A stretch of DNA of 22,807 bases from a candidate division Zixibacteria bacterium SM23_81 (GTDB lineage: Bacteria > SM23-81), in NCBI GenBank assembly GCA_001304015.1, contig LJUY01000045.1:1-22807 (forward strand), read 5' to 3'. Positions 1 to 6,380 of this stretch are shown piece by piece. The number at the start of each line of letters is the position of its first letter. Position 1 is the first letter of the stretch. The position numbers and the translations under genes were made by a program. Below the pieces are notes generated by a model. The model made no database searches. It had not been told where the DNA came from and saw nothing but the letters and a program-made list of their open reading frames with translations.

Positions 1-839
1 ATGCGATCGTAAGCCAGGGGCTCCACATTCTGAAAGGAGACCGCTCCCATCTCTGGCTGCTGACCACAGTGCTTATCGTAATAGGAGATCCAGAAATAAC
101 CGCCCAGTCCCCAACCGTCTCCCCAGCTGTTTTTACACAGCCATGCACCAGGTCCTTGCCCAGCCTGGGTGACCTTGTTGTCGTCCCATCCCACGATGGC
201 CACAGCGTGGTTGGGGTCTAAGGGACTTGTCGGCGTTTGAAAGTGGATGAAATCGTCGTTGATGAACGCGCTGTTGTAGGCCATGCAGGTTCCCATGACG
301 CCGTCGGTCATGATCTTCTCTTTGATGGTGTCGATGTTGCTCAGGTCCGTCTGGGCCACATACCACTCTATGTCTCGTGGATAGAAATAGTGATAGCTGG
401 GATGGTATCGATCCGGTGGTAAATCATATGATTGTCCGTCGATGTCCCGCACCGCTCCTTCGCCACGGGTCAGGTATGCTGCCGTCACTCGGTAATCACC
501 ACCCGCGTGGACCACGAGTCCTCCACCGCCGGGATCGTCGTCATTGTTGTGCTGGTTGAAGCCGTTCCACCAGTCCAGATGGTATTCCGCCAGATTGGGC
601 TCATCGCTCTCCCCAGCATCAGCCCATGCTCCGGTCATCAGCAGATTGCCCTCCATGGCGGCCATGGCCCCATGAGTCCAGCAGGTGCCCCCGGTCTGGC
701 TCTTCACCGATGTCACATAATTTTCACCGCTCACATCTCGCAAATCGAAGATGCTGGGCAGATCGGCTTGGGCCGGGCTGCAGCAAAGCAGAGCGAGCGT
801 GAGAGCCATAAATACAGAAAATTCCGCCTTGTGATTCAT
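1..839 (-). CDS. Secreted papain-family (C1A) cysteine protease, 3' end outside window
   Basis: The first 279 residues are in the window; the frame is still open at base 1. Residues 1-25 form a Sec signal peptide with a hydrophobic core and a likely cut after AQA. The mature part starts with FDLRD, a common opening of bacterial papain-like domains. The catalytic set is complete: Q48 (oxyanion hole) and C53 in [14 protein letters not shown]211 in [11 protein letters not shown], and N237 in [10 protein letters not shown]. No propeptide is evident between signal peptide and catalytic domain. The start has a good ribosome-binding site (GAGGAGG). The protein is expected to be exported; the missing C-terminus may hold a binding or sorting domain, which cannot be seen. 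The family is certain; substrate and final location are unknown. Confidence 0.93.
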   Translation of the reverse strand, partial: MNHKAEFSVFMALTLALLCCSPAQADLPSIFDLRDVSGENYVTSVKSQTGGTCWTHGAMAAMEGNLLMTGAWADAGESDEPNLAEYHLDWWNGFNQHNNDDDPGGGGLVVHAGGDYRVTAAYLTRGEGAVRDIDGQSYDLPPDRYHPSYHYFYPRDIEWYVAQTDLSNIDTIKEKIMTDGVMGTCMAYNSAFINDDFIHFQTPTSPLDPNHAVAIVGWDDNKVTQAGQGPGAWLCKNSWGDGWGLGGYFWISYYDKHCGQQPEMGAVSFQNVEPLAYDR

Positions 840-881
840 GTTTCCACCTCCTCAATGGCGGTGAGGAAAGCCAACGTCTTA

Positions 882-910
882 AATATAGCCAAGATTTATC
901 TATTTGACCA
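882..910 (-). promoter_or_regulatory. Possible sigma-70 promoter of the papain-like protease
   Basis: On the minus strand TGGTCA (905-910) is followed after 17 bases by TATATT (882-887), about 40 bases upstream of the protease start. The -10 matches consensus at five of six positions and the -35 at four. The gap to the upstream symporter gene (171 bases) makes a separate promoter reasonable. Confidence 0.4.
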
Positions 911-1009
911 GCAGCATTTTGATAGTCTTGCAGAACACTCCTGCCACGGGCCTATAGAAATAGCTGCCGCTAGATACCTTTCGAAGGCAGAAGATAGAAG
1001 TCGTTTCCC

Positions 1010-2782
1010 CTACTGCCCCATCCTCTCCACCGCATCCTCCGGCGGCCGAGTCGCCAAACTCACCACCACGTTGGCGATGAGTCCAAACAGGAACGCAGGC
1101 ACCAGCTCATACAGGTTGAAGCTGGGTCGGACCCACTCTTTCCAGACCACTGCGGTGATAGCGCCCACCAGCATGCCGGCGACCAATCCCGGGCGGGTTA
1201 GTCGTTTCCAATATAAGCTCAGCAAAATCGCCGGAGAGAAAGATCCGCCTAGGATGGCCCAGGCATAGAGGACAAAGCTGAAGATCTTCTTTGTGCCGCT
1301 GGCTGCCAGGATCATGGCCGAGATCCCTAGAACCAATACCACTCCACGACTCAGCCAGAGCATGCCGCGCCTGCTGAGCTTTCCACCGAAGACCTTCTCG
1401 TAAAGATCCCGAGTGACTCCCGAAGCAGCCACCAGCAATTGCGAATCCGCGGTGGACCTCATGGCCGCGAAAGCCGCCGAGAGCATCAGACCGCCAATGA
1501 AGGCCGGCATGATCATGGCATTCAGCCGCAGAAAAGCGTGCTCCGGATCAATGAGGGGAGAGTGGAGGACCAGGGCTCGAGCGGCCAGGCCGGTCATCAC
1601 CGCGCCGTAGTAGGCGAAGACGCCCCAGAACAGGGCGATGAACCGACCCATCTTGACCCTCCGGTCCGAGCGAACGGCGATAAAGCGACTGACAATATGA
1701 GGCATTCCCGGATAGCCCAGGCCGATGCCCAGGCCGTGAAGGAATAGGAACCACCACTCCAGGCCTTTCGTTTTCCGACCCAGGTCTATCAGCTCATCTC
1801 CGGCAAATAAGTGGTAGTTCAGGGGATCCCCCGCCCCAACCTTCGATGTCCCGGCTTGTATGGTCAAGGGGCTTCCTTTTGTGAGGATGATCGGCTGATC
1901 TGGGCGCTCTGCGGGAATCACCTGAACTTTGCCGCCATCGATGGACACCTGAGCCACTGCCTGGGGCGTTTCCACAGCGGAGACTTTCAGGGGGCGGGCC
2001 TGTTCACCAGAGGGAACGATGTACCCGCCCCCATCGAAGACCAGAAATCGTTTTGCACCCGAGGGGGCACGGTAGCTCAGGACAGCGCGATCCAGAGCCT
2101 CTTCTCGCTGCAGGATTTGGAACATTTTGCCGGGTCCCCCCAGGCTTGTAATGGCCACCAACGGCACGATGATCAGGGCCGTGACCATGAGCATTCCCTG
2201 GACAAGGTCGGTCCAGGCTACCGCGCGGTAGCCTCCGGCTGTGGTGTACGTGATGGTGATCAATGCTCCCAGAAGCACACCCAGGCGGTAGTCCACGCCG
2301 AAGGAGGACAGGGTGAACTCGAAGGTCTTACCGGCAGCGATGAGCTGGGCACCCACATAAGCCATCATGGAGGTGAAGATGATGGCCATGGCCACAATGC
2401 GGATGGTGGGCGAGTGCCCTCCCGTGCGGGCCTCCAGCAAATCCGGAAGAGTGAGCGCGTCGTACTTCTGTGACATGCGCCGGAGCCTTTTGGCTATTAG
2501 AAACCAGTTAATTAGATAGCCGCCCAAGCAGCCCACAATGACCCAGATGGCGGAGATGCCCTCGGCAAAGGCCAGTCCGGAGAGGCCCAGGACCAGCCAT
2601 CCGCTTTCTCCCGAGGCTGAGGCGGATATGGCCGTCACCCAGGAGCCGACTTTCCGGCCCCCCACATAAAAATCCTGAATGTCGCGGTTAAATTTGGCCG
2701 CGTAGAAGCCGACCAAGAGGACAAAAACCATGTAACCGCCAAAGGCCACCAGAAATGAGATGGAAGGCGTGAAGTAATCCAT
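1010..2782 (-). CDS. Sodium/solute symporter, SSS family (PutP-like), with an extra loop domain
   Basis: This 590-residue membrane protein follows the order of the sodium/proline symporter PutP. ASGESGWLVLGLSG (about 57-69) is the sodium/substrate helix, with Glu59 where PutP has Asp55. AWTDLVQG (189-196), GLGYPGMPHIVSRF (354-367) and AAMRSTADSQLLVA (439-452), with the Ser-Thr of the second sodium-site helix, are also conserved. It should import a small organic solute, such as an amino acid, with sodium. Between about residues 216 and 341 it carries roughly 95 residues more than PutP; by the PutP topology this loop faces the periplasm. The gene starts 3 bases after a 33-codon membrane protein, and its ribosome-binding site (AAAGGAGG) lies inside that small gene, so the two should be translated together. 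Substrate specificity cannot be read from the sequence. Confidence 0.93.
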   Translation of the reverse strand: MDYFTPSISFLVAFGGYMVFVLLVGFYAAKFNRDIQDFYVGGRKVGSWVTAISASASGESGWLVLGLSGLAFAEGISAIWVIVGCLGGYLINWFLIAKRLRRMSQKYDALTLPDLLEARTGGHSPTIRIVAMAIIFTSMMAYVGAQLIAAGKTFEFTLSSFGVDYRLGVLLGALITITYTTAGGYRAVAWTDLVQGMLMVTALIIVPLVAITSLGGPGKMFQILQREEALDRAVLSYRAPSGAKRFLVFDGGGYIVPSGEQARPLKVSAVETPQAVAQVSIDGGKVQVIPAERPDQPIILTKGSPLTIQAGTSKVGAGDPLNYHLFAGDELIDLGRKTKGLEWWFLFLHGLGIGLGYPGMPHIVSRFIAVRSDRRVKMGRFIALFWGVFAYYGAVMTGLAARALVLHSPLIDPEHAFLRLNAMIMPAFIGGLMLSAAFAAMRSTADSQLLVAASGVTRDLYEKVFGGKLSRRGMLWLSRGVVLVLGISAMILAASGTKKIFSFVLYAWAILGGSFSPAILLSLYWKRLTRPGLVAGMLVGAITAVVWKEWVRPSFNLYELVPAFLFGLIANVVVSLATRPPEDAVERMGQ

Positions 2783-2785
2783 GGC

Positions 2786-2887
2786 TTAGTCCTCCTTTCC
2801 GGGAGGGTCCACGATGTGGGCCACCACGGCGATGCCCAAGAGAAGAATTGGGAAAACCAGGTACCAAAACACGATGCTTGCGGTCAT
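2786..2887 (-). CDS. 33-residue single-pass membrane protein, probable symporter accessory subunit
   Basis: This short frame starts MTASIVFWYLVFPILLLG, forms one membrane helix (about residues 4-24) and ends with the charged tail PPGKED. It has a near-perfect ribosome-binding site (AAGGAGG, 7 bases before ATG). Its stop codon lies 3 bases before the start of the sodium/solute symporter, whose ribosome-binding site falls in its last codons. Several sodium-coupled transporter families have tiny one-helix partners encoded directly upstream (the MetS small subunit of MetP in Corynebacterium, and NCBI 'symporter small accessory protein' entries). Size, helix, signal and position all fit that role. 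The specific assignment is inference. Confidence 0.75.
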   Translation of the reverse strand: MTASIVFWYLVFPILLLGIAVVAHIVDPPGKED

Positions 2888-2904
2888 GAGATGCCTCCTT
2901 GAAA

Positions 2905-2947
2905 GAGAAGAAAGGATTCAAGGATTCAAGGGGACAAGGGTTCGAGG
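2905..2947. repeat. Direct repeat copy A (GGATTCAAG-type)
   Basis: This 43-base purine-rich element contains AAAGGATTCAAGGATTC. It matches copy B at 3197-3240 at about 37 of 43 positions, in the same orientation, with about 250 bases between them. It sits directly upstream of the ribosome-binding site of the symporter small subunit. Confidence 0.75.
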
Positions 2948-3196
2948 AAATATTGTGAATCGAGTTCGGGGAACAGGGGCACGGGATTCGGGAACCGTAG
3001 AGCACCGGCCCATTTTGTCATTCTGAGGCCAGACTTCGCAAGAGCTTTATTTGAGTCCGTCGCTTTCTTTAGGATACACTCCACACAAGATCTTGGGTAA
3101 ATTCCTTGGCCGAAGAACCTCAGCCGTAAGACTGGCAAGGCATGCAAGGGAGATGACTCACTTCGCGAAGCACTAAGGTCTTTTAGTCTTAAATGG

Positions 3197-3240
3197 GAGA
3201 AAAAAGGATTCAAGGATTCGAGGGGCCAAGGATTCTGGGG
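3197..3240. repeat. Direct repeat copy B (GGATTCAAG-type)
   Basis: This is the second copy of the element at 2905-2947 and contains the same 17-base core. Each copy also has an internal tandem of GGATTC words. The pair flanks a segment resembling degraded dispersed repeats. Confidence 0.75.
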
Positions 3241-3335
3241 CTCGATCCCGCCTCACAAGTAAGGATTCTTATTAACGAGAGAAATCCCTTGTAGGGGCGC
3301 TTCGCGAACCGCCTCTTAAGTAAGAGCATAAGGCA

Positions 3336-4052
3336 CTACTTTTTCTTCCGGCCCAAGACCAGATGATGAAAAAGGTTTACCTTCCAGATCTGAATCTTCT
3401 CAAATCCTGCCTCTTGGAGCAGGCGGAAGAGGTTTTTTCGGCTCAGAAACTTAAAGATCCCCACCCAGAAGATGGTGAAGATGGCCGGGCTTCGACGGAA
3501 GTCTGCCATGACGAGAGTTCCGCCTGGTTTAAGAACGCGGTACGATTCAGCCAAAACGGTCTGCGGATCTTTTGTCTCGTGCAGGAGGTTGAGGCTGGTG
3601 ATCGCGTCGAAGGAATTGTCTGCCCATTTTAGAGAAGAACCGTCACCGACCAAAAATTCTGTCTTGACGCCCTCTCTTTCAGCGTTCTTCCGGGCTTGAT
3701 GAAGCGCTTCCTCATCGATGTCGACGCCGGAGGTCTGAAATCCGTTTTTAGCCAGATGTATGGTCAGAATTCCAGCTCCGGATCCCAGGTCTAGCACTGT
3801 TTCAATTTCTTTGTCTCGTAGTATTTTCGCGATGGCCTGAGTGCATCTCGTTTTGGCACGATGGATTCTGGAGCCAAAGATGATGCCCAGAAAGGCATTC
3901 AGGGCCAGCAGGCCCAGGATGATCGTGACGATGACAGCCCAGCGAGGAAGGCTGATGATGAACAGCGCCAGGAGAGTGAGAAAAATCAGGGGGATGAAGA
4001 TGCCTAAAGCTTTTTTGCCCTTCAAGGAGTAGTTGCATTTTGGGGCCATCAT
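3336..4052 (-). CDS. Membrane-anchored class I SAM-dependent methyltransferase
   Basis: The 238-residue product has two membrane helices at the N-terminus (about 17-34 and 38-60), followed by a Rossmann methyltransferase domain. Motif I is VLDLGSGAGILT (86-97). The acidic ribose-binding residue is D111 in GVDID. Later come VGDGSSLKW and SFDAITSLNLLHE (147-159), and then VLKPGGTLVMADF. The pattern is that of Methyltransf_11-type small-molecule or quinone/lipid methyltransferases; the anchor suggests a hydrophobic or membrane substrate. The start is uncertain: two ATG codons are adjacent, no strong ribosome-binding site is seen, and a near-consensus promoter overlaps the start. The secreted glycosidase gene lies 87 bases upstream. 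The substrate is unknown. Confidence 0.85.
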   Translation of the reverse strand: MMAPKCNYSLKGKKALGIFIPLIFLTLLALFIISLPRWAVIVTIILGLLALNAFLGIIFGSRIHRAKTRCTQAIAKILRDKEIETVLDLGSGAGILTIHLAKNGFQTSGVDIDEEALHQARKNAEREGVKTEFLVGDGSSLKWADNSFDAITSLNLLHETKDPQTVLAESYRVLKPGGTLVMADFRRSPAIFTIFWVGIFKFLSRKNLFRLLQEAGFEKIQIWKVNLFHHLVLGRKKK

Positions 4053-4078
4053 ATTAATCCCGTTTAAGAGCGTGTCAA
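4051..4078 (-). promoter_or_regulatory. Near-consensus sigma-70 promoter overlapping the methyltransferase start
   Basis: On the minus strand TTGACA (4073-4078), a 16-base spacer and TAATAT (4051-4056) are read. The -10 hexamer overlaps the annotated ATG at 4052. A transcript from it would begin near 4044 and miss both ATG codons, so either the promoter is fortuitous or translation starts further in, for example at the TTG codon at 4025. Confidence 0.4.
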
Positions 4079-4139
4079 GAATTCCGGTGTTGTGACGGGG
4101 CTGGCTTCATCGCCTTCCCATAGGGGGTAAAGCTCGATG

Positions 4140-6320
4140 CTATTGGCGAAAAGATAACATCGCTGCCTCTTGGGTGGCCCAGGGGATCTGGAACTCTGAA
4201 CCGTTTCCTAAGCTCGTCTCTGTTCGCTCGTTGACCACATCCTCTTTGGTTTCGTCGAAGATGACGGTCAATTTGAGGGTTTCCCCGAAGGAATCTGGCT
4301 CTGGACCAACCACAGGCCCCTTTGCCAACACAAGGGGATTCCTCACGATGCAGACGATGACCCGATCGTCTTTTTGCCAATATGTCATCTCCACCCTCGG
4401 CGGCCTTTTTCCCTTAACACGCATCTCTGTCCACGGCTTAACACCGGCGCGGCGGAGCAATTTCTCGATGGGCGCACGGTATTTCTTGGCCTCTGCCCAA
4501 TCGAAGGTGCGCAGAAAAGCGTACTCCATGATGGAGACGTTCATTAAATTAGCCCAGCCAGCACCGTGGCGTCTCTCTTTGAAGGTGGGCAGATCCCGCT
4601 CTGCGACCACGAAACCGTCCTGACGCCGGCAGTAATCCCACATCATGGCTCCGGCTTCCACGAAGTTTAGCAAGTAGTAACGGTCGGCATCCAGCTCGGC
4701 CAGAATGTGACCACCAAAAAACTGGCCCGGTCTGGCCTTAGGTCGGGTTTTGATGCCGAATAGCTCGTCCAGAACGGGTCGCGCTCTGCCCGTCAGATGT
4801 TGGTCGAACCACCCAGGTGAGTGATCGGCGATGAGGTGGCCGCCAGCCGCGACGTATTTAACCATCTCCTCGGCCTCCTGGTCGGAAAGGGCCAAGGCTC
4901 GAGGAAGGATCAGGACCTTGTACTCATGAGGATCAAGCCCTTTCTCCAGAAGGTCGGCGTACGAGTAGAAGTTATATTGGACGCCGGCATCTTCCAACAA
5001 TTTGACCCAGGCCCAAAAAGTTCCCACGGTAGATGCCAGCACGTTGTTCATAGAGCTAGAGCGGTTGATCCATGTCTTACCATGGGTTTCGCAATCGATG
5101 AACCAGGAGACCTGAATGGAAGGGTGTGAATAATAGATGGCCACCCCGTCATGCAGCCATTTCGCGGAAAAAATTTTCTCCGAGGAACGGCTCAGTTTTT
5201 GAATCTCGCCTCCAAGCCTCAAAACACGCTCCTCGGGAACACCCTCATCCCGAAACCATCCATCCGCCCAACTGATAAGTCCCCGATCCCCGTGAGCCAG
5301 GTAATACCAGTAAAACCAGATGCTATGAGGATCCAGGGGATCGCCAAAGCCCGTCTTGACCAGTGGAATGGCGTTTCCTGGGTTCAGGGAGCGGGCAATC
5401 TCGGCGGAGCACCCCAGGTCGTAGGCTTCCAAAAACTGGACCTTGCGCATTAACTTAGCGTAATCGTAGCCACCATAAGGGCTGGGGCACTGTCCACCCA
5501 CAATTCCTGTAGGGGTCAATCCATCAACGGCATTGGCGTGGGTCACCAGATCGCCGATGAGATTGTTGAACTGTGAATCCATGTAGGAGAGGGCGTCCGC
5601 CCACGGCGACAGGTTCCACTGGGGCCAGGGGCGGTTGTAGAGATCCTGAAAGTCATCTGGGGTGGCCATTCGCTCCCAGAACTGCTCGCCACTTGATCCC
5701 CATTGCGCCATGACGGCTTCGCGATGACCATATCGCTCTGTCAACCAACGGTGGAAGTCGGCCATGGTGGCGGGAGAGTTGTCCCACTTGCAGGGACTGG
5801 TGAAGGAGGACCAGGAGACCTCGTCGTCCAGAGCGTAAGCGATACGCGTGTTGTACTCTCTCGCATCGTCAAGCGACTCGTCAAGCCTCCCTCGCAGCCG
5901 CGCCCAGACTTGCGGATCGGCCAGACAAACGGGTCGATTGGGAGCGCGAAGCGCTTCTTGAGTTGTGTTCTCTGGGTATAGATACAGATCCCCCTTGCCA
6001 GCGGCGTGATCCAGGTACCACAGCAAACCAGCTTGCTCATGGATTTCTGCCTTTTGGGGACTATGGTCGCACATGGCCCCGTTGAAACCCGCCTCTTTGA
6101 GTCGTTGAGCCAACTGGCCATCGTATTCTTTGCCCCACCGATATCGCCAGGGCATTAGCACCCAATGATTCCAATGCTTTGATTGCAGGATGGAGGGCGG
6201 TTGGGGCACCCGATGGAAGTCCCAGGAGTTCTTGATATAGCTGCGGAAATCCTCTGCGGAGGAACTGGAGATGGTGCCGGAGAGCAAAGTGAACCATAGA
6301 AGCAAAGTTCGAAAGCGCAT
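4140..6320 (-). CDS. Secreted GH42-like glycoside hydrolase (beta-galactosidase-type fold)
   Basis: The product has 726 residues, with a Sec signal peptide (1-22, likely cut after SSSA). The catalytic barrel follows the GH42 layout. YALDDEVSW holds E167 in the acid/base position. E307 in GCSAEIA lies about 35 residues before LAHGDRGLISW, the spacing expected of the GH42 nucleophile. From about 467, YKVLILPRALALSDQEAEE and YVAAGGHLIADH match the GH42 middle (trimerisation, glutaminase-like) domain. A C-terminal beta domain follows. It should act outside the cytoplasm on plant or microbial oligosaccharides. The usual Asn-Glu pair of the acid/base motif is Asp-Glu here, so true galactosidase activity is unsure. 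A strong ribosome-binding site (AAGGAG) supports the start. Confidence 0.82.
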   Translation of the reverse strand: MRFRTLLLWFTLLSGTISSSSAEDFRSYIKNSWDFHRVPQPPSILQSKHWNHWVLMPWRYRWGKEYDGQLAQRLKEAGFNGAMCDHSPQKAEIHEQAGLLWYLDHAAGKGDLYLYPENTTQEALRAPNRPVCLADPQVWARLRGRLDESLDDAREYNTRIAYALDDEVSWSSFTSPCKWDNSPATMADFHRWLTERYGHREAVMAQWGSSGEQFWERMATPDDFQDLYNRPWPQWNLSPWADALSYMDSQFNNLIGDLVTHANAVDGLTPTGIVGGQCPSPYGGYDYAKLMRKVQFLEAYDLGCSAEIARSLNPGNAIPLVKTGFGDPLDPHSIWFYWYYLAHGDRGLISWADGWFRDEGVPEERVLRLGGEIQKLSRSSEKIFSAKWLHDGVAIYYSHPSIQVSWFIDCETHGKTWINRSSSMNNVLASTVGTFWAWVKLLEDAGVQYNFYSYADLLEKGLDPHEYKVLILPRALALSDQEAEEMVKYVAAGGHLIADHSPGWFDQHLTGRARPVLDELFGIKTRPKARPGQFFGGHILAELDADRYYLLNFVEAGAMMWDYCRRQDGFVVAERDLPTFKERRHGAGWANLMNVSIMEYAFLRTFDWAEAKKYRAPIEKLLRRAGVKPWTEMRVKGKRPPRVEMTYWQKDDRVIVCIVRNPLVLAKGPVVGPEPDSFGETLKLTVIFDETKEDVVNERTETSLGNGSEFQIPWATQEAAMLSFRQ

Positions 6321-6340
6321 CTGAACTCCTTTCGTACGTG

Positions 6341-6378
6341 AAAAATCCGATGGAGAATCATCCGCTGTGCCATCGGAT
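6341..6378 (-). terminator. Rho-independent terminator or attenuator after the permease-EIIA gene
   Basis: On the minus strand ATCCGATGG and CCATCGGAT (plus-strand arms 6345-6353 and 6370-6378) form a perfect 9-bp stem around a 16-base loop, followed by a run of T. It begins three bases after the permease stop codon. Only about 20 bases separate it from the glycosidase start. Confidence 0.65.
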
Positions 6379-6380
6379 CT

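Larger units (their letters stand above)
2888..3335. other. Intergenic region of 448 bases with dispersed-repeat-like sequence, no gene
   Basis: No frame with a credible start or codon pattern was found. The region holds two direct repeats (listed separately). Between them is a stretch beginning TTTGTCATTCTGAGGC (3013) with a CTTCGCGAAG palindrome near 3166. The right edge has a GTAGGGGCGCTTCGCGAACC motif (3293-3312). Words of this kind are common as dispersed intergenic repeats in environmental genomes. No terminator with a clear U-tract was seen for the upstream methyltransferase gene. Confidence 0.55.

Noticed and set aside
432-1268. Open frame of 278 codons on the plus strand
   Set aside because: It lies opposite the papain-like protease and the symporter 3' end, spans their intergenic gap, and its product has no recognisable motif or domain.
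1811-2473. Open frame of 220 codons on the plus strand
   Set aside because: It lies opposite the symporter, is His/Gly/Asp-rich, and is explained as a mirror of the coding strand.
2925-2960. GGGTTCGAGG resembling a tRNA T-loop
   Set aside because: No acceptor stem, anticodon arm or D-arm can be folded around it, and it is part of the direct repeat.
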